In this document: positions 1-10,950 of the stretch, in pieces
Layout: every line of letters begins with the position of its first letter
Position numbering within the stretch: position 1 is the first letter of the stretch
Origin: Trichosanthes cucumerina
Lineage: Eukaryota; Streptophyta; Magnoliopsida; Cucurbitales; Cucurbitaceae
NCBI GenBank assembly: GCA_036507285.1
Contig: CM071836.1
Coordinates: 77,329,505-77,393,504, forward strand
Length of the DNA: 64,000 nt
Direction of reading: 5' to 3'
Program-made: the position numbers and the translations under genes
Notes under the pieces: generated by a model
Database searches by the model: none
What the model saw: the letters and a program-made list of their open reading frames with translations, nothing else
What the model was told of the DNA's origin: nothing

Positions 1-127
1 TCCCAAGGCGGGTTCTTACGGTTACTACTCACACCGTCCGCCGCTGGAAACACCACTTCCCGTCCGACTTGCATGTGTTAAGCATGCCGCCAGCGATCAT
101 CCTGAGCCAGGATCGAACTCTCCATAA
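1..127 (-). pseudogene. rrn16: Plastid 16S rRNA 5'-end fragment (nuclear plastid insertion)
   Basis: Read on the minus strand this is the 5' end of chloroplast 16S rRNA: the GATCCTGGCTCAGGAT segment, the GGCATGCTTAACACATGCAA segment and the GTCGGACGGGAAGTGG segment are all present. About 80 bases nearest the rRNA 5' end (46-127) look almost unchanged, while 1-45 carries several small changes against the plastid sequence as I remember it. Homology stops at about 127, where A+T-rich nuclear sequence starts. The fragment may extend beyond the left edge of the window. It is a nuclear copy of plastid DNA and is not expected to be functional. Confidence 0.85.
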
Positions 128-297
128 AAACCTCGATTTTTTTACAATAGAGATCAAATCCTTTAAAATTTTAAACTAGGAAACTACGACATTGAGTCCT
201 CTACAACTCTCTCCGGGTTTTGTAAGTCTCTTTTATTTTTATTATTTTAATGAGTTCTTGACTAATACCTTGGCATTAACATTATCATAAAAATGAG

Positions 298-876
298 TGT
301 TCATACGATATGTTACAAAGAAATTTAGTACGTGTAATGAAATTGTATTATATTAATTTTAGTATAGTGAATACAATCTCTAGTATTTGATCATCTGATT
401 TTCTCTCCTATTTGTGTACTTTTCTTGAAGGTTGAAGACCTTGTGTCTCGAGGTTGAAACTTTAATGGATTCTTATTTCTATGAAGTGTTCTTAGTTTAG
501 ATAATGTTTGATCTTTAGAAACTTCTAGAGCTTTCTAACCTGGAGCGTTCTTAATCTCCATGAAATATTATTCGTTTAGACGGTGGTTGATCTTCAAGAG
601 CTTCTCGAGACTTCATAACTTTGTTTCTAAATTCTGGATTGGGCTTAGTTAATTTTGGATCTCACCTATCGACTACGCTTGGACCTTACCAATTGGGACT
701 TTAATTCGAACTTTTATTTTTCAAATTTCAAATAACTCAATTGTGTAGTTGGACTTGCCATACTTTACTTTATGGATTCTTGCAATTTTAATTACTCCAT
801 AATTAAATAAAATTCTGCCATCAATGTTGGGTAATGGCGTGATGATTTTTTATTTGTTAAAATTTCTATTCCAACA
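298..876 (-). repeat. 3' LTR of the outer Tat/Ogre-like element
   Basis: The plus-strand edges are TGTTCATACG at the left and CCAACA at the right, so the LTR reads TG...CA on the minus strand. The sequence aligns with 61841-62810: the same opening segment, the same 'fifteen-base' motif around AACTTCAACGGATTC, and the same closing segment around 820-876. It is shorter (579 against 970 bp) mainly because it has about one and a half copies of an internal repeat of 130-140 bp that is present about three times in the other LTR. Confidence 0.7.
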
Positions 877-892
877 AATGCCCACTTCAGAG
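877..892 (-). other. Polypurine tract next to the 3' LTR
   Basis: On the minus strand CTCTGAAGTGGGCATT directly precedes the LTR start TGTTGG. A purine-rich GAAGTGGG followed by a few bases and the LTR is the usual plus-strand primer arrangement of plant LTR retrotransposons. It shows that the LTR at 298-876 ends an element that extends to higher coordinates. Confidence 0.55.
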
Positions 893-1132
893 ATTTATGC
901 ATAAGTATGTGTATGCGAATCTAGAAAAAGCTAATTTGAAATCAAAATTTAAGAGAGGTTTGCTCCTAATCTGGATTCCATTTTGATGTGTCTGTTCACA
1001 CGTGATTTCAACAAAGAAATAGAAATGAGACACGTGTAATTGAGCGTTGTATTTTTATTAGTTTAATGTAGTTGATTACAATCTCTAATGTTTCTCCCCT
1101 GATTCTTTCTCTCTCTCAACTGTAATTTGTTT

Positions 1133-1405
1133 AAGGGTTTTACAACTTGTTTTCGGACGTAGATTTGATTTGAGGGTTTCACAGCTTGTTCTCGAATGTA
1201 AATTTAGATCGAGGGCTTTGCAGCTTGTTCTCGAATGTAAATTTAGATCGAGGACTTTGCAGCTTGTTCTCGAACGTAGACTTGTCTCGAGGGCTTTGCA
1301 ACTTGTTCTCGATTGTAAATTTAGATCGAGGGTTTTGCAGCTTGTTCTAGAATGTAGACTTGTCTCAAGGGATTTGTAGCTTGTTATCGAGTGTAAACTT
1401 GGAAG
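1133..1405. repeat. 39-bp tandem array, seven units
   Basis: Units start at 1133, 1172, 1211, 1250, 1289, 1328 and 1367, each exactly 39 bp, with the core CTTTGCAGCTTGTTCTCGAA. Two sub-types alternate: units ending in AATTTAGATC and units ending in GACTTGTCTC. The array lies inside the LTR. Confidence 0.9.
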
Positions 1406-1409
1406 AGTA

Positions 1410-1584
1410 TTTGGTCTTCAGCTTGTAGCTTGTTGAAGGTATTCGGCTTGTTGCGTGTTGAAGGACTTCGGCTTGCAGCTTGTTGAAGAACTTCGGCTTC
1501 TTACTTGTTGAAGGACTTCGGCTTCTTACTTGTTGAAGCTTTTTCGCTTGTAGCTTATTAAAGTCCTTCAACTTGTAACTTGTA
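1410..1584. repeat. 25-bp tandem array, about seven units
   Basis: Full 25-bp units start at 1435, 1460, 1485, 1510, 1535 and 1560; a 24-bp unit precedes them. The core is GAAGGACTTCGGCTTCTTAC. The array follows the 39-bp array and shares the CAGCTTGTT word with it, so both may have grown from one seed. Confidence 0.85.
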
Positions 1585-2187
1585 GAAGTCTTCGTGAAAC
1601 ACTTGACAACTAAGGACTTGAAGTGTTCAACATCTTACATCGTTCAACACCTAAAGACTCGTCTTGAAGCGTTCAACGTCTGGTTCAACACTTAAAGACC
1701 CATCTTATAGCGTTCTGTACTTAAAGATTCGTCCTGCAACATTCAACACTAAGGACTTCAGGGAATATTCAACAGTTTGCTCTGAATTCTCTCTGGGTTC
1801 TCTTGAGAGTGAAATTTCTGAACCTTTGGAATGGAGGAGAAGCTCTATAGAGCTTTCCAGAACATGTGGGTTTGGGCTTTAGCAACCTTTGGGCCCAACC
1901 ATCTTAGGCTTAGGTTTTGCTGACGTTGGCCTAATCATTTAGGCTTGGATTTTATTTATCTTAACCAATTCCATATAATCCAATTTGACCAAAATTAAAT
2001 TTAATTATTTGGTCAAATTGCATGTTGACCCTTGCAACTTTTAGAATTTGTCAATTTTTGTCTTCAAATTAAATTTGGGACACATGTCAATTCATAATTA
2101 ATCATAAATTTAATTATTTATAATTTCTTCATTAATTTGGAATAATGACGTGACAATTGGAGTTTGGTCAAAATTTCTAAGTCAACA

Positions 2188-2650
2188 ATGTCAATTTAAT
2201 CAAAATATGGAATTTAATTCTGATTTCTTTCATTTTGACAATTTTTTTATGTCTTTTTATCAAAATATGAATTTGAGTCAATATTTTGATTTTTCAAGCA
2301 TAATTTCAATTTGAATTTAATAGAATTTTTACTCTATTTTAATTCAAATCTAAATTTAAAGTAAGGTTAAAATTATTTTAATTCATTTGAAATTGGATTA
2401 GTATTTGGAATTCTATCCCTTTTTTTGTTTGATTTTTTAATAAAACTCCAATTTTGATTTGGAAAAAAATTTTAGACTATACCCAACTTTTGGTTTGAGG
2501 AACTAAATTCAAGTTTGGTCAAAATTTGGTTTGATATATATATATATGTATATATATATATAAATTTAGTTTGAGATAAAATTTAAGTTTAGTTTTAAGA
2601 ACTAAGTTTGTTAAATCAAATTTTGGCCTAACTTAAAATTTAGTTTGAGA
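2188..2650. other. A+T-rich sequence without recognisable genes
   Basis: Very A+T-rich DNA with repeated AATTT/AAATT words and a TA microsatellite near 2534-2562. The last 75 bases (about 2575-2650) are nearly repeated at 4297-4370, on the other side of the fold-back element. No coding frame is supportable. Confidence 0.6.
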
Positions 2651-2659
2651 TAAAAATTA

Positions 2660-4287
2660 GGGCAAAATACACTTTTGGTCCCTGAGGTTTGAAGTTGATG
2701 TCTATTTGGTCCCTAAAGTTTCAAAATGAACACTTTAGTCCCTGAGGTTTGGAAAATAGTTATAAATGGTCCTTGCAGTTAGTTGACCGTTAGTTGACTA
2801 ACGGAAAAATGATGTGTCAAAATTTATATTTAAGATTATGTAATTTTTTTATTTATATTTAAGATTATTTCTTTTATTTTCTTTTGGGACTTCTCATGTG
2901 CATTTTTTTCGGTATTCCATTTCTTACCTATGCATTTTGTTTTTTCTTTTTATCAAACCACAACTCTACATAATAAAAAAAAATAGAACCACAAAAAAAA
3001 AATAAGAATCTCATCGCAAAAATCAAATCAATTAAAGAAAAATTAAGACGTGGGTACTTCAAAGTTGTGGGCAGAGGTTTTTTTAGGATTAAGAAGGTGG
3101 GTGAGTAAAGTGTATTCAGATCAATGCGATGAAAAAGTCTTTATTGTCATCGTCGTTTTCGATATTGGTGTTGGAGCCAAGGAAATAAAAAGAGAATAAA
3201 AAATAGACAAGCAAGAAGAAATAGAGATAAAGGAAGAAGAGAAAAGAAAAAAAAGACAGAAGATGAAGAAAAAGTAAAAATAATTTTTTAAAAATAACCA
3301 CATAATGTTGAAATAATATAAATTTTAACACCTCATTTAAAAATTATCAATTCAATAACATGCCACATCATTTTTCCATTAGTCAACTAACGGTCAACTT
3401 AACTCCATGGACTATTTAGAACTATTTTCCAAACCTCAAGGACTAAAGTGTTCATTTTTCATCGTGTTGATGCAGCGCCTTACTCAGTCCACCTTCTTAA
3501 TCCTAAAAAACGTTTCTATTCACAACTTTGAAGTACCCACGTCTTAATTTTCTTTAATTGATTCGATTTTTGCGATGAGATTCTTATTTTTTTTGTGGTT
3601 CTATTTTTTTTTATTATGTAGAGTTGTGGTTTGATAAAAAGAAAAAATAAAATGCATAGGTAAGAAATGTAATACTGAAAAAAATTGCACATGAGAAGTC
3701 CTAAAAGAAAAGAAAAGAAATAATCTTAAATATAAATTTAAAAAACTACATAATCTTAAATATAAATTTTGACACATCATTTTTCCGTTAGTCAACTAGC
3801 GGTCAACTAACTTCAGAGACCATTTAGAACTATTTTCCAAACCTCAGGGGCTAAAGTGTTCATTTTGAAACTTTAGGGACCAAATAGACATCAACTTCAA
3901 ACCTCAGGGACCAAAAGTGTATTTTGCCCTAATCTTAAATATAAATTTTGACACATCATTTTTCCGTTAGTCAACTATGATCCAACTAACTTCGGGGACC
4001 ATTTAGAACCATTTTCCAAACCTCAGGGGCTAAAGTGTTCATTTTGAAACTTTAGGGACCAAATAGACATCAACTTCAAACCTCAGGGACCAAAAGTGTA
4101 TTTTGCCCTAATCTTAAATATAAATTTTGACACATCATTTTTCCGTTAGTCAACTAACGGTCAACTAACTTCAGGGACCATTTAGAACTATTTTCCAAAC
4201 CTCAGGGGCTAAAGTGTTCATTTTGAAACTTTAGGGACCAAATAAACATCAACTTCAAACCTCAGGGACCAAAAGTGTATTTTGCCC
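2660..4287. mobile_element. Mutator-like fold-back (MITE/MULE-type) element
   Basis: The ends are perfect inverted repeats: GGGCAAAATACACTTTTGG at the left and its complement ending TTTTGCCC at the right. Both sides are flanked by the 9-bp direct repeat TAAAAATTA (2651-2659 and 4288-4296); 9-bp duplications are the mark of the Mutator superfamily. Inverted homology is not limited to the tips: 2660 to about 3110 pairs with about 3489 to 3929. The right end also carries two more tandem copies of the terminal unit. There is no transposase frame, so it would depend on an enzyme supplied elsewhere. Confidence 0.8.
3751..4287. repeat. Three tandem copies of the 179-bp terminal repeat
   Basis: The unit ending in TTTTGCCC occurs at 3929, 4108 and 4287, a period of exactly 179 bp. 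Each unit contains the CCGTTAGTCAACTA word and the repeated words built on GGGACCAAAAG. The left end has a single copy (2660-2838). A further diverged copy lies at about 3345-3465. Confidence 0.85.
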
Positions 4288-4296
4288 TAAAAATTA

Positions 4297-5415
4297 AGTT
4301 TAGTTTTAAGAACTAAGTTTCTTAAATCAAAGTTTTGGCCTAACTTAAAATTTAGTTTTAGATAAAATTTAAGTTAGGCCAAAACTTTAATTTAAAAACT
4401 TAGTTTGACAATTGGCCAAAATTTAGTTTTGGCACAAATTTGAGTTATGCCCAACATTTGAGAAATTTAGTTCGACATTTGGCCAAAATCTAATTTAGGG
4501 CAAAATTTGATTTGTGGCTAAGATTTGAGAGAATTCTAATTTTACCTCGCCTTAGTTTGAATTTAAAAAATTTTAAATGTGCTCAAATTTAAACTTATCA
4601 AAAAGTTTAGAGTAATTTTAATTAGTGAAACTTCCCCTTTTGGTTTAAAAGCAAACCTGCATTCAAATTTGTTTGAAATTGATTTGAATTCCAACCTTGA
4701 ATTTTGGATCGGATGAAATTCAAAGCTCGGCTCGAATTTAGACTATAACACTTTGAACTCAAAATTTATTCTAAATCTAAATAAATTTGAGGTGTGCTTT
4801 CATATGATCATACAAAAAACCAATTAAGCTTTAAGATTTAAACTCTTAAAAAAATGAGAAAAAGAAAAAAAGAGAGAAATTTAATGATTTGTATTTGGCC
4901 ATATAAGCTCTAACTGTGTGTATCTTGTATTTTATCTTAAAGACCATAATTTGACTTTACAAAATTTCAGATTTGATCCAAATTTTTTTTCTATAAATAC
5001 AACAGAGAAGGGAGGTCTCATCATTCAGTTTTGCTGAGTGAAGATCAAGTGTTAAAGTATTGCCTCGTCGAAGCTGTGAGTCGACACCGCAGCAGGTTTG
5101 AGACACAGACCAAAACGTTAAGTATTTCTATGTTTCCCTTGCCGTCGGATACCGTGACTATGGATCGTTGTCTCTTATAGCAGTTTGGGTGTCAGAATTT
5201 GTGAGAACCGTCGCAACCCCGAAAGGATTAAATTCTGGTGCGAAAGCATGTCATCGCTTTTGCTTTGAAAGATGTGAAAATTGCAACACAAAATCTAACT
5301 AGATTAAGCATACTAAAGGAGATGAAACTACTTATCCTTGAAGATTCTCAACGATCTCCTTTGCTCTCCACGAATTGACACCTCTAAAACGTCTTCCTCA
5401 TTATTCTTTGGCAAG
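4297..5415. other. Unassigned A+T-rich sequence with a TATA-type promoter motif
   Basis: Bases 4297-4980 are A+T-rich and non-coding. CTATAAATAC at 4991-5000, then a G-rich start-like stretch and about 400 bases of balanced composition, resemble the TATA/R/U5 part of an LTR. It runs directly into sequence homologous to the gypsy 3' LTR near 5416-5425. It may be the left part of that 5' LTR, but it does not match the left part of the 3' LTR, so I leave it unassigned. Confidence 0.35.
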
Positions 5416-6198
5416 AAGTGGCTTGTGTGTGGTTACTCTGCAGACCTTATAGTAAGTGTTTGAAGTGTTTTGCACGTGATTTGACTTGGCACGAGTTGTC
5501 TCACTTCTTGGGTAAGTCTTTTATTGGTTGTTTTGAGTCTTGGGAATTACCAGAAGCAATTTTGGTGTGGTTTAAGTGTTGAGGTCAGGTTGTTGATGTG
5601 ATAATTTATGTAGAAAACATTGGTGCGAGCTTTGAGTTGCATTTAGAGGTCATTAAACTGGTCGTGGTTACCATTTGGCAGTTTAAATTGGATCCTTTGA
5701 GTCTAACGCCAAGGTAAGTAGCCATTTTGATTATTCCTTGCAACCTAGCTATGAATAAATGAGTAAAGCATGTATGAATGTGAAATATGGTTGTTAGCTA
5801 GCTCTGGTGGGTCATAAGTTATTTTTGTTGCATGTTTGATTACGATTCACAAATGTTATATAGTTTGGATCGTTCGCATGATTGTTATTATGTGTCGGCG
5901 TTGATTTGAATTGACCAATCAACAGTCCAGAGACGATGTCGTCTTGTGGTGAGCCATAGTAGGCATGGCTACAGACTAGGGATGAGTGTGCTTCGAGGTG
6001 AGCCACAGTGAGTGTGGCAACAGGCCCGAAACGAAAACTAGCTTATGAGCGTCCTTTGGGGCGGGTATGAGCTACGTGCGGTGTGAGCGTGCTAGTTAGG
6101 ATGACACGTCTCTACGTACAGTGTGGAGCTATGCAATCCTGTGTGGGCTCGAGATAAAGTTAGGTATCGCCTAGCTGAGTGTAGTCTGAGGGTGAAAT
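5416..6198 (+). repeat. 5' LTR of the plus-strand gypsy element, first piece
   Basis: From about 5425 the sequence matches 52409 onward in the 3' LTR, for example GGTTACTCTGCAG, then TTTTGCACGTGATTTGACTT and GAATAAATGAGTAAAGCA. The match runs to the GTGTGGGCTCGAGAT word near 6150. The 5' copy has extra sequence near 5890-6120 that the 3' copy lacks. The piece is cut at 6198 by a copia solo LTR. Confidence 0.7.
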
Positions 6199-8087
6199 TG
6201 TTGGGATTTATGCCATAAAACTCGTAGTTTGTAAATAATGTTCTAATTAAATCAATAAATAGTTATTGTTTATCATTATTTTATATTGCCTTAAATTAAC
6301 TCTAAATCCAATAAACTAACACCCAAGTTTGTTGCATGTCTCTTGAACTGAACGTAGTAGAGATATAAGGATCTTATTTCAAGATACAACCTAAAGGGTA
6401 TATAGTAAGGGGATAAGACTTGGGTACCTTACCCTGGTAATACTATGGATATGGCCACTTTGTATATGTTACAAACACAATGATCCTAATGTGTTTGTGT
6501 AGATGACATGTGAGTGGGGATATTCTATGTAATGAGATTGCATAAGCCCGAACCACAAATTAGTAACCACTAGATGTAACTCCGTTGACTAGTTAGGATG
6601 ACCTAGGCAACTTGATCTCAATCATGAGTAGGTTACGAACTCCTGTTTGCGAGGGATTATCCTTTGACTAGTATGGGTGAGAGTGACCACATTCGCCAAC
6701 TCAATAAGCCTACCTTCTTGGGGACAAAATCGAGCAGGCAGCTGGGGACTTAACCTAACAAGAAGGAATTCACTCCTTCCTGCCTATTAGGGTAAGTAGA
6801 TGAATGTTCCCTTAAGTGGTATCTCCGAGACTTGAACAAAGGTTCTGACCCTCTCATTGGCCCGAGAGGGATTTCTGTTTGTTGGTAGGACCACAAACAT
6901 GTTGTTCATTAGAGGAGCATTGAGACTTAAGGTAAAAGATGTAACCTAGGGGTAAAACGGTAATTTGACCCAGCTAGTGTTACGAACATTCGTGAAGGAT
7001 TGACTTGTTGTTATTGGTCTATATCCGTGGACACAGAAATATATCTGCAGTGAGAAGAGTGCAACTGCAGGACTTTAGCGGAGTGTTCCTACAGTTAACG
7101 AATGTTGATTAGGAGGTTAATGAGATTAACTGAATAATCTTGTATCGTTGGAGCTTCTGATATGTAGGTCCATTAGGTCCACCTTCTTGCTCGTAAAGGG
7201 TTCTTAGATCATTTGAATTTGAAGTGTTCGAATTCAATTAGGGAATAACATTGATGTATAGAGATATATTATAATATAATGTTTTCATGTGCATTAGAAC
7301 TTTATATTATAAATTTAATTTGAATATGATTCATATTAAATTATATGAGATAACTGAAATATTTGAAAGCATTCAAATATTATTTAGATGTGAATGAGAT
7401 TCATATTTAAAACTATAGGTTAAAATTTAATCTGCATAAGATGTACCTTAAAACTATAGGTTAGAGGAAAAAATGATTAAATATGATTTAATCTTAATTA
7501 AATATATGATATTTAATTTATTATTAATTAAATATGATTTAATCAATTAATTTGATTATTTATTAAATAAATAAATAAATAAAAGGAGAACGTGTCAAAG
7601 ACACATTCTTCCTCCATGTTCCCCTTCCTCTCCCTTATCGATAGATACAGAGGGAGAGGCATTCTTGATCGATTGATCAATTCAGTGAGAATAATTAGTT
7701 CTCTCTCAACTCTCTCTCAACACACAAATTTCCTCTTCCAATCGTTGGAGGCTTTCCCACAAAAGCTTTGATCTAAGTTTCTCAGAGAATAGGAGGTTCA
7801 CACTGGTGGTAGTGTCCTATTGTACCAGAGAAGAAACGCTGTTGTTGTGCTGTGTAGAATTGCAAAAGCAATGAGTTGTTGTTTTTGGAAACTACAAAGG
7901 TAAATAAATTATTTTCCTTTTAGTTTATTTTATGTACAACATGATTTTGTTAATTTAATCAATGCTTCAATTATTGTTCATCTTTGTTTTATTGGCAATG
8001 TATGGGTTTTTGGAGTAAACCAAAATAAACAAGCGAATACGATTTTAATACCACGTTTTCGCTGCTCAAGGGGATTGATTCCCTTCA
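6199..8087 (+). mobile_element. Copia-type solo LTR (family A), plus orientation
   Basis: It runs from TGTTGGGATTTATGCC to GATTGATTCCCTTCA, the standard ends of the copia LTRs in this window, and is 1889 bp. It is flanked by GAAAT (6194-6198) and GAAAC (8088-8092), a 4-of-5 target duplication. No PBS follows it and no coding sequence adjoins it, so it is a solo LTR. It is the most complete uninterrupted copy of LTR family A here. Confidence 0.8.
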
Positions 8088-8261
8088 GAAACCTAGTTAG
8101 CTTATGAGACTTGTATGCTTGGTGAACTGCTTATTAGCTTTAAGTGGGTTACTTACTGAGTATTTTCATACTCACCCTGTTTACTACTTGTGTGACTGTT
8201 TGCAGGTAATAACTAGGTGTGTGATGCTGGTGCGGACTCGTTGTCATGGCTATGGAGGCAG
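8088..8261 (+). repeat. 5' LTR of the plus-strand gypsy element, middle piece
   Basis: This lies between two insertions and continues the gypsy LTR. The segment around ACTGAGTATTTTCATACTCA is a common feature of plant gypsy LTRs, and its inverted halves TGAGTA/TACTCA form a small hairpin. The last five bases, GGCAG, are duplicated at 10951-10955 by the next insertion. Confidence 0.55.
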
Positions 8262-10950
8262 TGATCGACGTAGACACGCAAGTGCACGTAATTGAAGTAA
8301 TAGAAACTGAAGTATTCTAGAGTATCGAATCCACATAGAACGGGTTTACAAGTCAAATCGGAAAACAAAGAAATGCTAGTGAAAATGCAAGTAGGGTAAC
8401 CGAGTGTGTAAAAATGTTTCGAAGGTTATTTATGCTACTAAAAGTTCAAGGAAAATCAATGAATTAAAAAAAAAGGAATTCAAGTGCTTTTGCCCATTCG
8501 GAGAAAATGCTGCTGAAAATGCTTCAACAATTGTGTTAGCAAATCCCAATCTAAGTAAATCGGGTTCAATTCCTATTTGGTTTTGCTCCAAAATCCTTTT
8601 GGAAACTAAGCAATTAAATCTACATGTCTGTGGATAATTGAGATTAGATGGTTTTCGCACACAACCCTCTCGATCTCGGAGTCTCGCCCTATGTTTAGGG
8701 TCGACGTTTCGAATCTTATGTCTAAGTCGTTTCCTCCGTTGTTTTTAGGAGATCTACTGTTCCTTGACCCTCTCGATATCAAGTTCGAGCTTGTTGAACA
8801 TGACCTTGTTGTTAGCTAAGGTTGTCTAAATTAATTCACTAAAAACAAACTTCGATTCGATTGTCACACAACTACTTTGCTACTTTAAGCTAGACATCTC
8901 TCTTCTAGGACATTCACACTTGAACCCCTAAAGAGGAAATTAGCTCATGATTAAAACTAAAGAAAATATCATTTTAGTTGTTGTAATGCAAAAGAAAAAA
9001 AAAACAAAAACAAAAGCAAAGATAATATATCAAACCAAAAAGAAGAAAAAGACTATTATTATTGCATGCAAAGGCTCTCGATTTTCTTCCTCTTTATGTA
9101 CGAAAAAGCAAGGAAACTGAGATGAATATTAAGCCGAATGAAGGGGAAGAGAGAAAAGAAAAGAACAGAAAACGTAAGAAAAGAAAAACAGTAACTTAAG
9201 TAAAGTGAAGCTCTCGGGTTTCCCCTTACTTTATTCAAGGAAAAGTGTTTTAAACTAAGTACAAAAGTTGCAAGATTAAAAGGTAAAACAGAAACTTTAT
9301 GAAGGGAATCGAGTCCCCGTGAGCAGCGGAAACGTGTGATTAAATCGAATAACTTGTTTGTTCTTGGTTTACTCCAAAAACCAGTGCATTGGAAAAATAA
9401 CATAGATAAGAAAATCTAAATACTAAAGCATGGATTAAAGCATTGAATGAACATGATGTACAAAACCTGGGCCAATGAGAGGGTTGGACCCTTTGTTCAA
9501 GTCCCAGAGACACCACTTAAGGGAACATTCATTTACTTACCCTAATAGGTGGGAAGGAGTGAATTCCATCTTGCTAAGTTAAGTCTCCAACTGTCTGATC
9601 GGTCTTGTCCTTAAGAAGGTAGGCTTATTGAGTTGGCGACTCGGGCCATTCTCACCCATACTAGTCAAAGGACAATCCCTTGCAAATAGAAGTTCGTAAC
9701 CTGCTCAGATTGAGATCAAGTTGCCTAGGTCATCCTAGTGAAATAGAAACCTAACTAGTCAACAGAGTTACACCTAGCGGTTACTATTTCGTGGTCCAGT
9801 CTTATGCAATCTCATCACATAGGATATCCCCACTCACATGTTGTCTACACGAACACGTTAGGATCACTGTGTGTGTATCACATACAAAATAGGTCATATC
9901 CATAGTATTACAAGGGTAAGGTACCCAAACCTTATCCCATTTCTATAGACCCTTTAGGTTGTATCTCGAACTGAGATCCTTATATGTACACTACATTCAG
10001 TTCAAGAGACATATTATAGTCTTGGATGTTAGTTTATTGTATTTAGAGTTAATAAAAAGGAAATATCATAAATAATGAACAATAACTCTTTATTGATAAT
10101 AATAACTGTTTATTACATTAATTAGAACATTATTTACAAACTACGAGTTTTAGGACACAAATCCCAACACTTTATTAAACCTTAAAGTGTCCAAACAGTA
10201 AGGAAAAACAGAAAATGAACAAAAACTCTAACCCCCTTTGTTAATCGATTCTACCCGCACTTGGGTTAGAAATCTCAACTTCCAATACTTTCGCTAAGAG
10301 GGATTAACTTAGGGTTCTTACAACTAATAAAAAAATACAAAGCTGTTGGAAAAGAATTGAAACTAGCTACTAAAGAGTACAAAAACTAGAAGTAAAACAA
10401 CATAAAGACTGGGAGAAAAATGGGGAGAATCCGAACCTTTTGGTCTCCTCTTCGCCTCCCTTCAAATCCTCGATTTGAGCTTTTTATAAATGATGAAAGT
10501 AGGAGTTTTTTTCTCTAAGAATCCTTTCTTAAATCGTGGGTGATTGATTGGGTATAAATTTGGTCCATATTCTTTCCAAATGTGAGTGAAAATCTCCAAA
10601 AATTTTGCCATCCCGAGAATTGAGGCGTGTTTCTCCATCTGGAACTTTGCCAACATTGTGTCCAACATTTTGTCTAGCAATTTTTTGGCTTGTTCAACTT
10701 TTCTGGTGAAAATGCAACTACAATTTCTTTGACATTTTTTTTCTGTTTTTCTTTTCCTACAAAAACACATCAAATTAGTTTGTTTTCATTCATTTTTCCT
10801 TCATTTCTTATTTTTCTCATATTTTAGCAAGCTTTAGGAATTTTGCTCCAAATGATAATTTTAGCTTGTCATACCATGAAAAATATAATAAATTAGACAA
10901 AAAAATGACTAAGTGTAGAGATAGATAATCCACACAAATGATGATTATCA
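8262..10950 (-). mobile_element. Solo LTR of an Athila/Tat-type gypsy element, itself carrying an insertion
   Basis: The outer flanks are a perfect 5-bp duplication, GGCAG, at 8257-8261 and 10951-10955. The termini read TGATAATCAT...GATCA on the minus strand, that is TG...CA. Near its minus-strand 3' end it has a GTGGATTCGATACTC-type segment followed by GTGCACTTGCGTGT, which is typical of the right ends of Athila-type LTRs. It contains a family A copia LTR at 9300-10169; without that insertion and its duplicated target it is about 1.8 kb. No open frame in it looks like a gene. Confidence 0.7.
9300..10169 (-). mobile_element. Copia-type solo LTR (family A), minus orientation, internally deleted
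   Basis: The ends are TGAAGGGAATCGAG and AAATCCCAACA on the plus strand, the mirror of the family A LTR at 6199-8087. The flanks are a perfect CTTTA duplication (9295-9299 and 10170-10174). At 870 bp it has lost about 1 kb between the left and right parts compared with the full copy. Confidence 0.8.

Larger units (their letters stand above)
993..2187 (-). mobile_element. Solo LTR related to the outer element, carrying tandem arrays
   Basis: The edges TGTTCACACG (993) and GTCAACA (2187) match the ends of the 61841-62810 LTR, and the right 100 bases include the shared AATAATGACGTGACAATT-type segment. The flanks are GTGTC (988-992) and ATGTC (2188-2192), a 4-of-5 target duplication. No PBS or purine tract adjoins it, so it looks like a solo LTR left after recombination. 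It is 1195 bp, longer than its relatives because of two tandem arrays (1133-1405 and 1410-1584). Confidence 0.65.

Noticed and set aside
877..992. LTRs 298-876 and 993-2187 as the two LTRs of one short element with a 116-bp interior
   Set aside because: The 993-2187 LTR is not followed by a PBS on the minus strand and has its own near-perfect target duplication, so it is better read as a solo LTR.
1170..1379. A repetitive frame with LQLVLECKFRSR-type units
   Set aside because: The repeat period of 39 bp is a multiple of three, so the array yields a repetitive peptide in one frame by chance; it lies inside an LTR.
1133..1584. A CRISPR-like array
   Set aside because: The units are contiguous tandem repeats without unique spacers, in a plant nuclear LTR.
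3116..3331. A minus-strand frame of 71 codons with a Phe/Leu-rich, membrane-like composition
   Set aside because: It lies in the purine-rich centre of the fold-back element; the hydrophobic composition is just the translation of GAAGAA/AAAAGA repeats.
9059..9403. A minus-strand frame of 114 codons with hydrophobic stretches
   Set aside because: It crosses the left border of the solo LTR at 9300, so it is assembled from two unrelated insertions.
10462..10773. A minus-strand frame of 103 codons rich in Lys
   Set aside because: It lies in an LTR, has no similarity to a known domain, and has no conserved counterpart in the window.
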